Below, piece after piece: positions 9,066-16,770 of a stretch of 64,000 nucleotides of DNA. Source of the DNA: Pseudomonas hormoni (GTDB lineage: Bacteria > Pseudomonadota > Gammaproteobacteria > Pseudomonadales > Pseudomonadaceae); assembly GCF_018502625.1 (NCBI RefSeq), contig NZ_CP075566.1, positions 3,272,001 to 3,336,000 of the forward strand, read 5' to 3'. Both the position numbers and the translations under genes were made by a program. Under the pieces are notes generated by a model that was not told the DNA's origin, ran no database searches, and saw nothing but the letters and a program-made list of their open reading frames with translations. The stretch's first letter is position 1. The number at the start of each line of letters is the position of its first letter.

Positions 9066-9187
9066 GGCTGTTTCCTCACGAATCGGGCGAGATACTCAGC
9101 AATCCGCTGAATGCTTCGGCAATTCTTGCAGCCTTGTCGGCGGGGCAGAATTCCCCATTTATTCACCCTTGATGTGAGAAAACGCCC

Positions 9188-10033
9188 ATGTTCGATTGGG
9201 AGGATCTGCGTTACTTCATCGTCTTCGCCCACGAGCAATCGTTGTCCGCAGCCGCGCGCACGCTCAAGGTCGACCATGCCACCGTAGCGCGACGCATCAG
9301 CGCGCTGGAGCAGTCGCTGAATCTCAAGCTGGTGGACCGGCGACCTCGCGCCTACGTCATGACCGAAGACGGGGAACGCATAGCCGCGTTGGGGCGACGC
9401 ATGGAGAGCGAATCCTTCGCGGTGCAACGCACTGCGCTCGCGGGGCAGGAAAGCTACAGCGGCGAAGTCACGGTCAGCGCTCCGCCGGCGCTGGCCTGTG
9501 CGTTGATCGCACCGCGCATCAATGCACTGCGCATGAAACATCCGCAGCTGTCGTTGCAGTTGATTGGCAGCCTGGGCAGCGCGTCGTTGTCGCGACGGGA
9601 AGCCGATATCGCCGTGCGCCTGAGCCGTCCAAAGGAGCCCGACCTGGTAGCGCGCAAGGTCGCGACAGTGTCGTTTTACCTGTATGGCTCGGCGGATTAT
9701 CTGTCCAGAACCGCTGCGCAGGATCGGGTGTTCATCGCTTACGACGAGTCCATGGAGCAAACCCCGCAGCAGATCTGGCTCAAGCAGCAAGCGGGTGACC
9801 GGCCGATCCTGCTGCGCAGCAATGACCTGAACATCCAGGCCACCGTCGCCCAGGCAGGCGCCGGTGTCGCCGCCCTGCCCTCGTTCCTTGGCGAGCACTA
9901 TGGCCTGCAAGCGATCGAGACGATCGGCGCGGGCCTTGAGCGTGAAGTGTGGCTGGTGGTGCACAGCGATATCCGGCACACCCCGGCCGTGCAGGCGGTG
10001 ATGAGTTTTCTGGTGTCGTGCTTCGAACAATGA
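9188..10033 (+). CDS. LysR-family regulator, divergent from DMT exporter
   Basis: 281 residues. The helix-turn-helix is near the start (FIVFAHEQSLSAAARTLKVD, then VARRISALEQ), followed by a LysR effector domain. The opening MFDWEDLRYF is common among LysR regulators that sit divergent from small transporters. It shares a 122-base intergenic region with the DMT gene and is convergent with the flavin oxidase gene, which ends two bases after its stop. Confidence 0.88.
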   Translation: MFDWEDLRYFIVFAHEQSLSAAARTLKVDHATVARRISALEQSLNLKLVDRRPRAYVMTEDGERIAALGRRMESESFAVQRTALAGQESYSGEVTVSAPPALACALIAPRINALRMKHPQLSLQLIGSLGSASLSRREADIAVRLSRPKEPDLVARKVATVSFYLYGSADYLSRTAAQDRVFIAYDESMEQTPQQIWLKQQAGDRPILLRSNDLNIQATVAQAGAGVAALPSFLGEHYGLQAIETIGAGLEREVWLVVHSDIRHTPAVQAVMSFLVSCFEQ

Positions 10034-10034
10034 A

Positions 10035-11204
10035 TCAGGGTTGCCCTGCAAACCGCTTCAACGAAAACGCCGACAGATCCAGATCGCTGCTGCCCCGTAC
10101 GCACCACTGCGCCACCGCCTCACCCAACGCCGCAGAATGTTTGAAGCCATGGCCTGAACAGGCCGAGACCACCAGGGTGTTTTTCAATGACGGATGCGCG
10201 TCGATGATGAAGTGCGAATCCGGCGTGACGGTGTAGGCGCACACCGCTGACTTGACCACCCGCGAGGTCACGCCGGCAATCCTGCCGCGCACCTGTGTCT
10301 CGAACATGTCGCGCGCTTCGGCAGCGCTGACGGTACGGTCCAGGGTGTCCGGGGAAGATTCTTCGCTGTACTGTTCCGTTGCGACTTTCAGGCTGCCTTC
10401 GCCGGGCAACGGCGGGAAACCGTAGTGGAACTGCCCTGGCCCGTGGGTGAAGATAAACGTCGGCGATACCTGTGCAAACCGGGCGCTCTCTTCCAGTTCG
10501 AACCAGAACAGTTTCTGCCGACACACCCGCAACAACCGGTCGAACGGTTGACCCAACAACTCCCGCGACCACATGCCGGCACTGACCACGACTTTGTCGG
10601 CATGGATCGTTCGCTGGTCAGTGGTGATGGTGACGCCCTGTTCGTGCGAGGTGATGGCCGTGACGGTTTCGCCCTTCAGCAGCGTCGCGCCGTGTTCCTC
10701 GGCGAGCCGCAGCTGCACGGCGATGCAGCGTTCCGGCCGGACATAACCGCCATTCGGTTCGAAGTAGCCGACGGCGCTGTCCAGCACTGGGGAGAACTGC
10801 GGGAATCGTTGGCGAATCTGCTCGGCGGACAACACCTCATGCTCGATGCCGTAGGTTTTCGCCAGTTGAAAGGTGCGGTTGGTGAAGTCACTGGCATCGT
10901 TGGCGTCATAGTCGGGGCTGGAGGTCATGACCAGCACGCCACACTGCTCGAACAGCGACTCACCGGACAGTGCTTCGAGTTCGCGCCAGATCCGGTGGGA
11001 GTTACGGACGATGGGCACATAAGCGGCGCCTTCTCCGACCGACAGTCGGGTGATGCGCGTGTCGCCGTGGCTGGAGCCTTGGGTGTGGGGAGGATGGTAT
11101 CGGTCGACGCCAATCACCCTGACGCCGGATTTTGCCAGTTGATACGCCGTCGCAGCGCCCATGGCACCCAACCCGAGCACGGCTACTTCACACCGATGTT
11201 CCAT
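10035..11204 (-). CDS. solA: FAD-dependent oxidase, monomeric sarcosine oxidase / N-methyl-L-tryptophan oxidase family
   Basis: 389 residues from the ATG at 11204; the upstream extension to 11258 lacks family character. The dinucleotide fold GLGAMG spans about residues 11-16, followed by GVDRYHPPHTQGSSHGDTR, which is diagnostic of the MSOX/MTOX group. The covalent-FAD cysteine is most likely the one in AVCAYTVTPD, followed by SHFIID and CSGHGFKHS. The enzyme oxidatively demethylates N-methyl amino acids, releasing formaldehyde and peroxide. The symbol is by family resemblance only; sarcosine, N-methyltryptophan or pipecolate could be the substrate. Confidence 0.8.
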   Translation of the reverse strand: MEHRCEVAVLGLGAMGAATAYQLAKSGVRVIGVDRYHPPHTQGSSHGDTRITRLSVGEGAAYVPIVRNSHRIWRELEALSGESLFEQCGVLVMTSSPDYDANDASDFTNRTFQLAKTYGIEHEVLSAEQIRQRFPQFSPVLDSAVGYFEPNGGYVRPERCIAVQLRLAEEHGATLLKGETVTAITSHEQGVTITTDQRTIHADKVVVSAGMWSRELLGQPFDRLLRVCRQKLFWFELEESARFAQVSPTFIFTHGPGQFHYGFPPLPGEGSLKVATEQYSEESSPDTLDRTVSAAEARDMFETQVRGRIAGVTSRVVKSAVCAYTVTPDSHFIIDAHPSLKNTLVVSACSGHGFKHSAALGEAVAQWCVRGSSDLDLSAFSLKRFAGQP

Positions 11205-11390
11205 ATCATCACCGTCGGCAAAAGGACCATTTGAGTCTGAAAGCCGATGAAAACTCAAGGGCCGAAAAAACCTTCAGCGCAGGGTGGGATCGCGCGACCA
11301 TAAAATGTCCTGGCACTGGCAACGACCCCTTCATTGGACATACCATGCCGCGCATTCACTTCTTCACCATCAGCAAACGGCGGTAACAGC

Positions 11391-13103
11391 ATGATCGAGG
11401 TCACCGAGGTTTCCATTGCCGAACTGCGCGCGGCGCTCGAATCCGGCCAGACCACTGCAGTGGAACTGGTCCAGGCCTATCTCGCCAGAATCGACGCCTA
11501 CGACGGCGCCGACACGCCCACCGCCCTCAACGCGGTGGTGGTGCGCAATCCCGAGGCGCTCAAGGAAGCGCAGGCCTCCGACAGCCGGCGGGCGCAGGGC
11601 AAAACGCTGGGGCCACTCGATGGCATTCCCTATACGGCCAAGGACAGCTACCTGGTCAAAGGGCTGACCGCCGCCTCTGGCAGTCCCGCCTTCGCCAACC
11701 TGATTGCGTATCGCGATGCGTTCACCATCGAACGGCTTCGCGCCGCCGGGGCGATCTGCCTGGGCAAGACCAACATGCCACCCATGGCGAACGGCGGCAT
11801 GCAGCGCGGGGTCTATGGCCGTGCGGAAAGCCCCTACAACGCCAGCTATCTCACCGCGCCTTTCGCCTCGGGTTCGTCCAACGGTGCCGGCACTGCCACC
11901 GCCGCCAGTTTCGCGGCATTTGGCCTGGCTGAAGAAACCTGGTCGAGCGGTCGCGGCCCGGCCTCGAACAATGGGCTGTGCGCCTATACGCCCTCTCGCG
12001 GGGTGATTTCGGTGCGCGGCAACTGGCCGCTGACGCCGACGATGGACGTGGTCGTGCCGTTCGCCAGAACCATGGCTGACCTGCTCGAAGTGCTCGACGT
12101 GGTGGTGGCGGAAGACCCCGACACCCGCGGCGACCTGTGGCGGATGCAGCCCTGGGTGCCAATTCCAAGTGTCACCTCGGTGCGCCCCGCTTCCTATGCC
12201 CAGCTGGCCGCGAAGCCCGACGCCCTCGCAGGCAAGCGCCTCGGTGTTCCGCGCATGTTCATCAACGCCGATCCCGAAGCCGGCACCAGCGAGGCGCCGG
12301 GGATTGGTGGGCCGACCGGGCAGCGCATCAACACCCGGCCTTCTGTGATTGCTCTCTGGGAAGCGGCACGCAAGGCACTCGAAGCCGCGGGCGCCGAAGT
12401 GGTCGAAGTCGATTTCCCGCTGGTGTCCAATTGCGAGGGTGATCGTCCGGGCGCGCCGACGGTGTTCACCCGGGGCCTGGTGTCGAAAGAGTTCCTGCAT
12501 CATGAGTTGTGGGACCTGACGGCCTGGGCGTTCGATGATTTCCTGCAGGCCAACGGCGATCCGAAACTGAACCGCCTGGTCGACGTCGACGGGCCGCTGA
12601 TTTTCCCCCACGACCCGGGCACCCTGCCCAACCGCGAAGGCGACCTCGTCGCGGGCATGGACGAGTACGTGCGGATGGCCGAGCGCGGCATCACGCCGTG
12701 GGACCAGATCACCACCGTTCCCGACGGACTGCGCGGACTTGAACAGACCCGTCGCATCGACCTTGAAGACTGGATGGACCGGCAGGGCCTCGATGCGGTG
12801 CTGTTCCCGACGGTGGCCGATGTTGCGCCGGCGAATGCCGATGTCGATCCGGCCTCCGCCGACATCGCGTGGAGCAATGGTGTCTGGGTCGCCAACGGCA
12901 ACCTCGCCATCCGTCACCTCGGTGTTCCGACGGTCACTGTGCCGATGGGCATCATGCCGGACATCGGCATGCCGGTCGGGCTGACCTTTGCCGGTCGTGC
13001 CTATGACGATTCGGCGCTGCTGCGCTTTGCCTCGGCGTTTGAATCGACCGGATCGAAGCGCGAAATCCCGCCTCGAACCCCACCGTTGTCGACCGGTAAA
13101 TAA
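11391..13103 (+). CDS. Amidase-signature family hydrolase
   Basis: 570 residues from the ATG at 11391. The fold follows the amidase signature family: the catalytic lysine region DGIPYTAKDSYLVKG, then GSSNGAGTAT, then the nucleophile region EETWSSGRGPASNNG. The usual GGSSGGS is replaced by SGSSNGAG and the usual G-D-T-G-G-S by EETWSS, yet the Lys/cis-Ser/Ser positions appear kept. It diverges from the flavin oxidase across 186 bases. Possible roles are hydrolysis of an amide or ester that supplies the oxidase, but this is inference. Confidence 0.82.
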   Translation: MIEVTEVSIAELRAALESGQTTAVELVQAYLARIDAYDGADTPTALNAVVVRNPEALKEAQASDSRRAQGKTLGPLDGIPYTAKDSYLVKGLTAASGSPAFANLIAYRDAFTIERLRAAGAICLGKTNMPPMANGGMQRGVYGRAESPYNASYLTAPFASGSSNGAGTATAASFAAFGLAEETWSSGRGPASNNGLCAYTPSRGVISVRGNWPLTPTMDVVVPFARTMADLLEVLDVVVAEDPDTRGDLWRMQPWVPIPSVTSVRPASYAQLAAKPDALAGKRLGVPRMFINADPEAGTSEAPGIGGPTGQRINTRPSVIALWEAARKALEAAGAEVVEVDFPLVSNCEGDRPGAPTVFTRGLVSKEFLHHELWDLTAWAFDDFLQANGDPKLNRLVDVDGPLIFPHDPGTLPNREGDLVAGMDEYVRMAERGITPWDQITTVPDGLRGLEQTRRIDLEDWMDRQGLDAVLFPTVADVAPANADVDPASADIAWSNGVWVANGNLAIRHLGVPTVTVPMGIMPDIGMPVGLTFAGRAYDDSALLRFASAFESTGSKREIPPRTPPLSTGK

Positions 13104-13106
13104 TGG

Positions 13107-13145
13107 AAAAAACGGGATTGGGGCACACGCTCCACTCCCGTTTTG
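13107..13145 (+). terminator. Rho-independent terminator after amidase gene
   Basis: The stem AAAACGGGA (13109-13117) pairs with TCCCGTTTT (13136-13144), and a T run closes the structure. It can serve both the amidase gene and the convergent small gene. Confidence 0.75.
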
Positions 13146-13161
13146 TCAGCCGGCTCACGCT

Positions 13162-13416
13162 TCATCGTCCGTGATAATCCTCCCCCGCGACCGCACGCAA
13201 ATAAGCCTCGTCGCCCTTGGTGCGCAAGTCTCGCCACTCCTCCCAATCGATGATGCCCTGGCGATCCATTTCATCGGCCTGCCGCAGCAGTTCCTCATGG
13301 TAGGCATCGGGGCAGTCCATGCGCAGCGAACAGTTTTCGAGCGCACGGTGCCAGGCATCCAGCGCATGAAGTTTTTGCTCCTGAGCCCTCGTCAGCAGAT
13401 TTCTGAATGAATTCAT
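13162..13416 (-). CDS. Small hydrophilic protein of unknown function
   Basis: 84 residues from the ATG at 13416, with a weak GGAAG upstream; a longer frame to 13473 is possible. The protein is charged and largely helical, with RAQEQKLHALDAWHRALENC and EMDRQGIIDWEEWRDL. It shows no membrane segment or signal. It contains one or two cysteines (ENCSL, MDCPD) about eight residues apart. I do not recognise a family. It lies convergent to the amidase gene. Confidence 0.6.
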   Translation of the reverse strand: MNSFRNLLTRAQEQKLHALDAWHRALENCSLRMDCPDAYHEELLRQADEMDRQGIIDWEEWRDLRTKGDEAYLRAVAGEDYHGR

Positions 13417-13585
13417 GGCGGCGGCTTCCACGGTCGTTTCTGAATGGAGCGATCGGGTACGACTCAGGTTCATCGCGGCCGACCGGAGGTGATCCTGTCA
13501 CCGGGAGTCGACTATCGTGGGCAAGAAATCTCGAACTCCCGGGTGACCGTCGCATCCAATGTGTAGGCAAACGGAGGTATGCGAC

Positions 13586-13825
13586 ATGAACAATGATGAC
13601 CGTGACAACGCGCTCGAATCGCAAGCGACATCAAACGCTCCGCCCACCGATTCGTCGGGTAAACCGGTGAATGTGGTCGAGCGGGATTTGCAGGACAGAG
13701 AGGGTGAAGCCAAAGGTGTCGATCAAACCATTACGCCCTCTTCCACCCGAACCAAGGAGCAGGACGCCGAGGAACTCCAGCGGAAAATCGACGAGATAGA
13801 ACGCAAGGTCGCCGATGGTAATTAG
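13586..13825 (+). CDS. Small acidic hydrophilic protein of unknown function
   Basis: 79 residues from the ATG at 13586, which has a strong ACGGAGG 7 bases upstream. The first two thirds are polar and probably disordered, rich in Asp, Ser, Thr and Gln. The C-terminus (DAEELQRKIDEIERKV) is a short amphipathic helix or coiled coil. It is followed by a strong terminator, so it is monocistronic. The composition is like small stress-induced proteins, in keeping with the adjoining YqjD-like operon, but no function is assigned. Confidence 0.65.
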   Translation: MNNDDRDNALESQATSNAPPTDSSGKPVNVVERDLQDREGEAKGVDQTITPSSTRTKEQDAEELQRKIDEIERKVADGN

Positions 13826-13859
13826 CCTGTGGTGTGCAGTGTATTTCACTGGATGACAA

Positions 13860-13890
13860 GCGGGAGGTCAGTGTCAGACCTCCCGCTTTT
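13860..13890 (+). terminator. Bidirectional terminator
   Basis: The 10-base perfect stem GCGGGAGGTC/GACCTCCCGC has a 7-base loop and TTTTA after it. It lies between the small plus-strand gene and the convergent three-gene minus operon. Confidence 0.85.
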
Positions 13891-13900
13891 ATACGCCCGT

Positions 13901-14725
13901 TTACGAAGTACCCAGGCCTTGCGACAGGTCGGCCGACGTTGTCGATCCGCTACGCTGCTGCCCACCCGGTGTGACGGGCTCATCCGAATGATCCGTGGTT
14001 TTCGTCACGGTATCGCGCACCGCCTCAAAGCCTTCCCGCGCCTGTTGCTTGACCTTGTCGGTGAGGTCCGCACTGGTTTTGCCCAGGTAGCGTTGCTCGG
14101 TTGCCGTCGAAGGAAACGCAGCGCCGATCATGGCGCCTAAGGCGATTCCCGCAGCGGCGACCATCAGCGGTTGCTCCTTAAGCAGGTGATTGAACTGGTT
14201 GCTCATCACTTGCGTGCTGCGCAGCAAACGGTCGCCGGCGTCATGCACCGCATGGCTGATGTTTTCCGTGGCCGCCCCGAGGTTTTCGCCCAGGTGCGCA
14301 GCCTTGCCCTTGACGCTCTGGTAGCCGTCCTTGAGGGTGTCAGCCGTCTGGTGCAAATGCTCACGCGCACCGTCGATGCTATCGGCCAGTCCGTCGGCCC
14401 ATTCCCCGACCCTGTCCTGATCCGGACCGGTCCGATAGCCCGGATGGGGTGATGGCGGACGATTTTGGCTCATCATCAACCACAACAATCCGACGGATGT
14501 CAGCACCGCCGGAACCGGATTATTGCGCACGCTGGTGCCCAGATTGGTCAGGAAGGTGGTGCCGTTGCTTTGCATCAAACCCAACGCCTGATCGAACATC
14601 TGACCGGGGGTGAACTTGCTTTCCAGGGCATCGACAATGTTGCCGATACTCGCCCGTTGCGCATCGATTTCACGTTCGATGGTTTCGGGGCTTTTTCCCG
14701 TCTCGGTGATGTATTCATTGTTCAT
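13901..14725 (-). CDS. DUF3618-like membrane-associated protein
   Basis: 274 residues, the third gene of a minus-strand operon; its ATG overlaps the stop of the preceding gene (ATGA). The N-terminus SPETIEREIDAQRASIGNIVDALE is typical of DUF3618 proteins. Short hydrophobic stretches follow near residue 80 (PAVLTSVGLLWLMM) and residue 195 (MVAAAGIALGAMIGAAF), with a long amphipathic helical linker between. The arrangement suggests a membrane-anchored helical protein that may associate with ribosomes or the envelope, as proposed for YqjD-like proteins. The last 40 residues are Ser/Thr/Gly rich and likely disordered. Confidence 0.75.
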   Translation of the reverse strand: MNNEYITETGKSPETIEREIDAQRASIGNIVDALESKFTPGQMFDQALGLMQSNGTTFLTNLGTSVRNNPVPAVLTSVGLLWLMMSQNRPPSPHPGYRTGPDQDRVGEWADGLADSIDGAREHLHQTADTLKDGYQSVKGKAAHLGENLGAATENISHAVHDAGDRLLRSTQVMSNQFNHLLKEQPLMVAAAGIALGAMIGAAFPSTATEQRYLGKTSADLTDKVKQQAREGFEAVRDTVTKTTDHSDEPVTPGGQQRSGSTTSADLSQGLGTS

Positions 14726-15153
14726 GAGACTTTCCTCCGCAGCGCTTCCTGGTCTTTATTCAAGGCATCCAGTGTGCGTTCAGGCTTGAAGTGAGACGGC
14801 TCGAACTGTTTTTTCCCGGACTGCAGCATGGCGAACCCGACAATCATCACGAGCACGCCGACGATCAGCGCGGCCAGCCACGGCGCCATCACCATGCTCA
14901 AGCCGTAGACCGCGGACATCAGCAGGATGATGAACCCCGCCAGCAGCACAATCGCACCGCCCGCCACCCCGGCGATGCCGGCCTTGAGTGTCGTGAGGCT
15001 GGCCTGCAACTCGGCTTTGGCCAGCGCCAGCTCCTTGCTGAACAGCTCGGGCACTTCGCGGGATAACTGACGTAACAGGCCGACAACCGAAGCATCATGT
15101 TCAGGTGTGGGTATCGGTCTTGCGCCCGGTAAATCTCGATCTTCTCTGTTCAT
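14722..15153 (-). CDS. YqjE / phage-holin-like superfamily protein
   Basis: 143 residues. I chose the ATG at 15153 over the GTG one codon upstream because AAGGAG lies 7 bases before it. The N-terminus is soluble (VVGLLRQLSREVPELFSKELALAKAE); two adjacent transmembrane helices follow at about 55-80 and 85-110 (AGGAIVLLAGFIILLMSAVYGL and the next segment). This is the YqjE/DUF1469 pattern. It overlaps both neighbours, so it is the middle gene of a tight operon. In E. coli the analogous genes are yqjC-D-E-K, linked to stationary phase and membrane-bound ribosomes. Confidence 0.8.
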   Translation of the reverse strand: MNREDRDLPGARPIPTPEHDASVVGLLRQLSREVPELFSKELALAKAELQASLTTLKAGIAGVAGGAIVLLAGFIILLMSAVYGLSMVMAPWLAALIVGVLVMIVGFAMLQSGKKQFEPSHFKPERTLDALNKDQEALRRKVS

Positions 15154-15794
15154 CACACAGCTCCTTTGAAGGTGCTCGAACCTGGTGTCGAGGTCGTTGC
15201 GAAGTCTGATGGGTGGTCCTGTTCACTTGGCGCGGCCGGCGTGATGCCCGTGGCCAGTCCGGGACCTTGATCGGCGCGTGGCGGCACGGAAGTTTCGTAG
15301 GGATGGTGGGCGCCGAAGCCGCCTGACGGTGGCATCGAGTGGCCTTCGGCCGGGTCGCGGGAGCCGGTGACTGTCGTTGCCGGAGCGCTGCCGGCTTTCA
15401 GAAACCGAGACAGGCCAAAGCCCAGCGCAATGCTGCCAGCAATGAACAGTGCCGGGTTGTTGCGCGCCAGTTCTGCGCCATCGTGCAGCAGCTGTTCGGC
15501 ACTTTTGCCGCGCAGGTTGCCGGCCAGGCCACTCATGGAATCGGCCATGTCGGCGAGGTAGTCGGACATGCCGAGGGTGTCTTTGCTTTCCAGTTCGGAA
15601 ACGACGGATTTCGCGCCCTTGGCCAAAGCTTCGATCTGATCGGCTGCGGTGTCGCGGTACTGCCCGAACTGTGCATCTGCCTGTTGTCGTGCGCCACCGA
15701 GTGCTTCTGTGACTTCCTCCTTCAAGTGTTGAAAATCATGCTCCGGTCTTGCGGGGTTGTGTTGATTCCCGGTCGTAGTGTCTGAAGTATTCAT
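15153..15794 (-). CDS. YqjD/ElaB-like membrane-anchored protein
   Basis: 213 residues, the first gene of the operon, with GAGGGG upstream of the ATG. The N-terminal half is a helical region (DFQHLKEEVTEALGGARQQADAQF) of YqjD/ElaB type. One hydrophobic segment follows near residue 115 (NPALFIAGSIALGFGLSRFLKAG), a glycine-zipper anchor motif of this family. The C-terminal 80 residues are Pro/Gly/Ser/Thr rich and look disordered, longer than in E. coli YqjD (101 aa). Family members are RpoS-controlled and tether to the inner membrane; that regulation is not visible here. Confidence 0.75.
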   Translation of the reverse strand: MNTSDTTTGNQHNPARPEHDFQHLKEEVTEALGGARQQADAQFGQYRDTAADQIEALAKGAKSVVSELESKDTLGMSDYLADMADSMSGLAGNLRGKSAEQLLHDGAELARNNPALFIAGSIALGFGLSRFLKAGSAPATTVTGSRDPAEGHSMPPSGGFGAHHPYETSVPPRADQGPGLATGITPAAPSEQDHPSDFATTSTPGSSTFKGAV

Positions 15795-15942
15795 GTCGCC
15801 CCTCGCCTTCTGGATGAAAAAGCGTTATCGGGTTCGCCACGAATTGCCCGTAGCATCCCCTCAGTTCAAATGACGAAGGGACGTGATGGGGAGTTCCAAC
15901 GGAATGATGAGTGATGTGGTGGGCCGATGTTTTTTTTGATCG

Positions 15943-16240
15943 TGTGCATATCCGTTGCTGCGGTCACGGCTGGTATTGGTTCCGCCCTTACGGCGGGTTA
16001 CTTGGAAGAGCGCCAAGTAACCAAGCGCCAAGCGCCCCTGACGTACGGTGCCTCGCCTTGGCTCGCCATTCCCTCGCTCCGGTCCTGCTCCGTGGGCCCG
16101 CCGCCATCGGCCATCCATGGCCGGGGACGGCTAACCCGGCATCCCTGCCGGGTTGCCCACTACGCAGAACCTGCGCTCGGCCTTCCGACGGGGCAGATCA
16201 AGATCAAAAACCAACGCGAGGCGGCCTGATAGCCGGCCTG
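15943..16240 (+). repeat. Left arm of long inverted repeat
   Basis: Starts TGTGCATATCCGTTGCTGCGG and ends near GCGGCCTGATAGCCGGCCTG. It pairs imperfectly with 16420-16712. The best-conserved block includes CCGTGGGCCCGCCGCCATCG and the nearby GGCTAACCCGGCATCCCTGC. Within it, CGCCAAGTAACCAAGCGC is itself partly repeated. Confidence 0.85.
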
Positions 16241-16293
16241 AAGTTCGTCAGGATCATCAGGGGTGAACACCAATGTCACGACCGCCAAAAAAA

Positions 16294-16398
16294 CCTGTGG
16301 GAGCTGGCTTGCCAGCGATGGATGCCCAGACACCGTGTTCTTTCAGACAGCACGCGTCATCGTTAACGACCATCGCTGGCAAGCCAGCTCCCACAGGG
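16294..16398. repeat. REP doublet, GTGGGAGCTGGCTTGCCAGC class, in the loop of the inverted repeat
   Basis: CCTGTGGGAGCTGGCTTGCC and its complement flank about 60 bases. The doublet sits almost exactly between the two long arms. Confidence 0.85.
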
Positions 16399-16419
16399 AA
16401 CGCGAAACGCTTCAAACGA

Positions 16420-16712
16420 CAGGCCGGCCGGTAGGCCGCCTCGGTTGCATTGGCGGTGGTCGCCCCCTCGTGAGGCCGAGTGGAGGTTCTGCGCAGTGGG
16501 CAACCCGGCAGGGATGCCGGGTTAGCCGCCCCCGGCCATGGATGGCCGATGGCGGCGGGCCCACGGAGCAGGACCGGAACGAGGGCATGCCGAGCCTAGG
16601 CGAGGCACCGAACGACAGGGGCAAAAGCGCTTGGTTACTTGGCGCTTCTCCAAGTGACCCGCTGTAAAAGCGGAACCAATAGCCGCCGTTACCGCAGCAA
16701 CGGATATGTACA
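16420..16712 (-). repeat. Right arm of long inverted repeat
   Basis: Read on the minus strand it starts TGTACATATCCGTTGCTGCGG and follows the left arm closely, with small substitutions and indels. The inner ends diverge somewhat more, from about 16440 to 16490. Confidence 0.85.
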
Positions 16713-16770
16713 CCCCTTACAATCAGCCGAACACCATCACAATCAGGTTCAGGCTTTAATCACAGAGCGC

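Larger units (their letters stand above)
15795..16770. other. 976-base gene-free region dominated by a long inverted repeat
   Basis: I see no credible gene. Short frames on both strands inside the arms encode similar Pro/Arg/Ser-rich peptides because the arms mirror each other. Positions 15795-15942 carry the upstream region of the YqjD-like operon. 16713-16770 is the tail after the porin gene. Confidence 0.7.

Noticed and set aside
15861..16713. Several 60-130 codon frames in the long inverted repeat
   Set aside because: The same Pro/Arg/Ser-rich peptides appear on both strands because the arms mirror each other; no ribosome sites.
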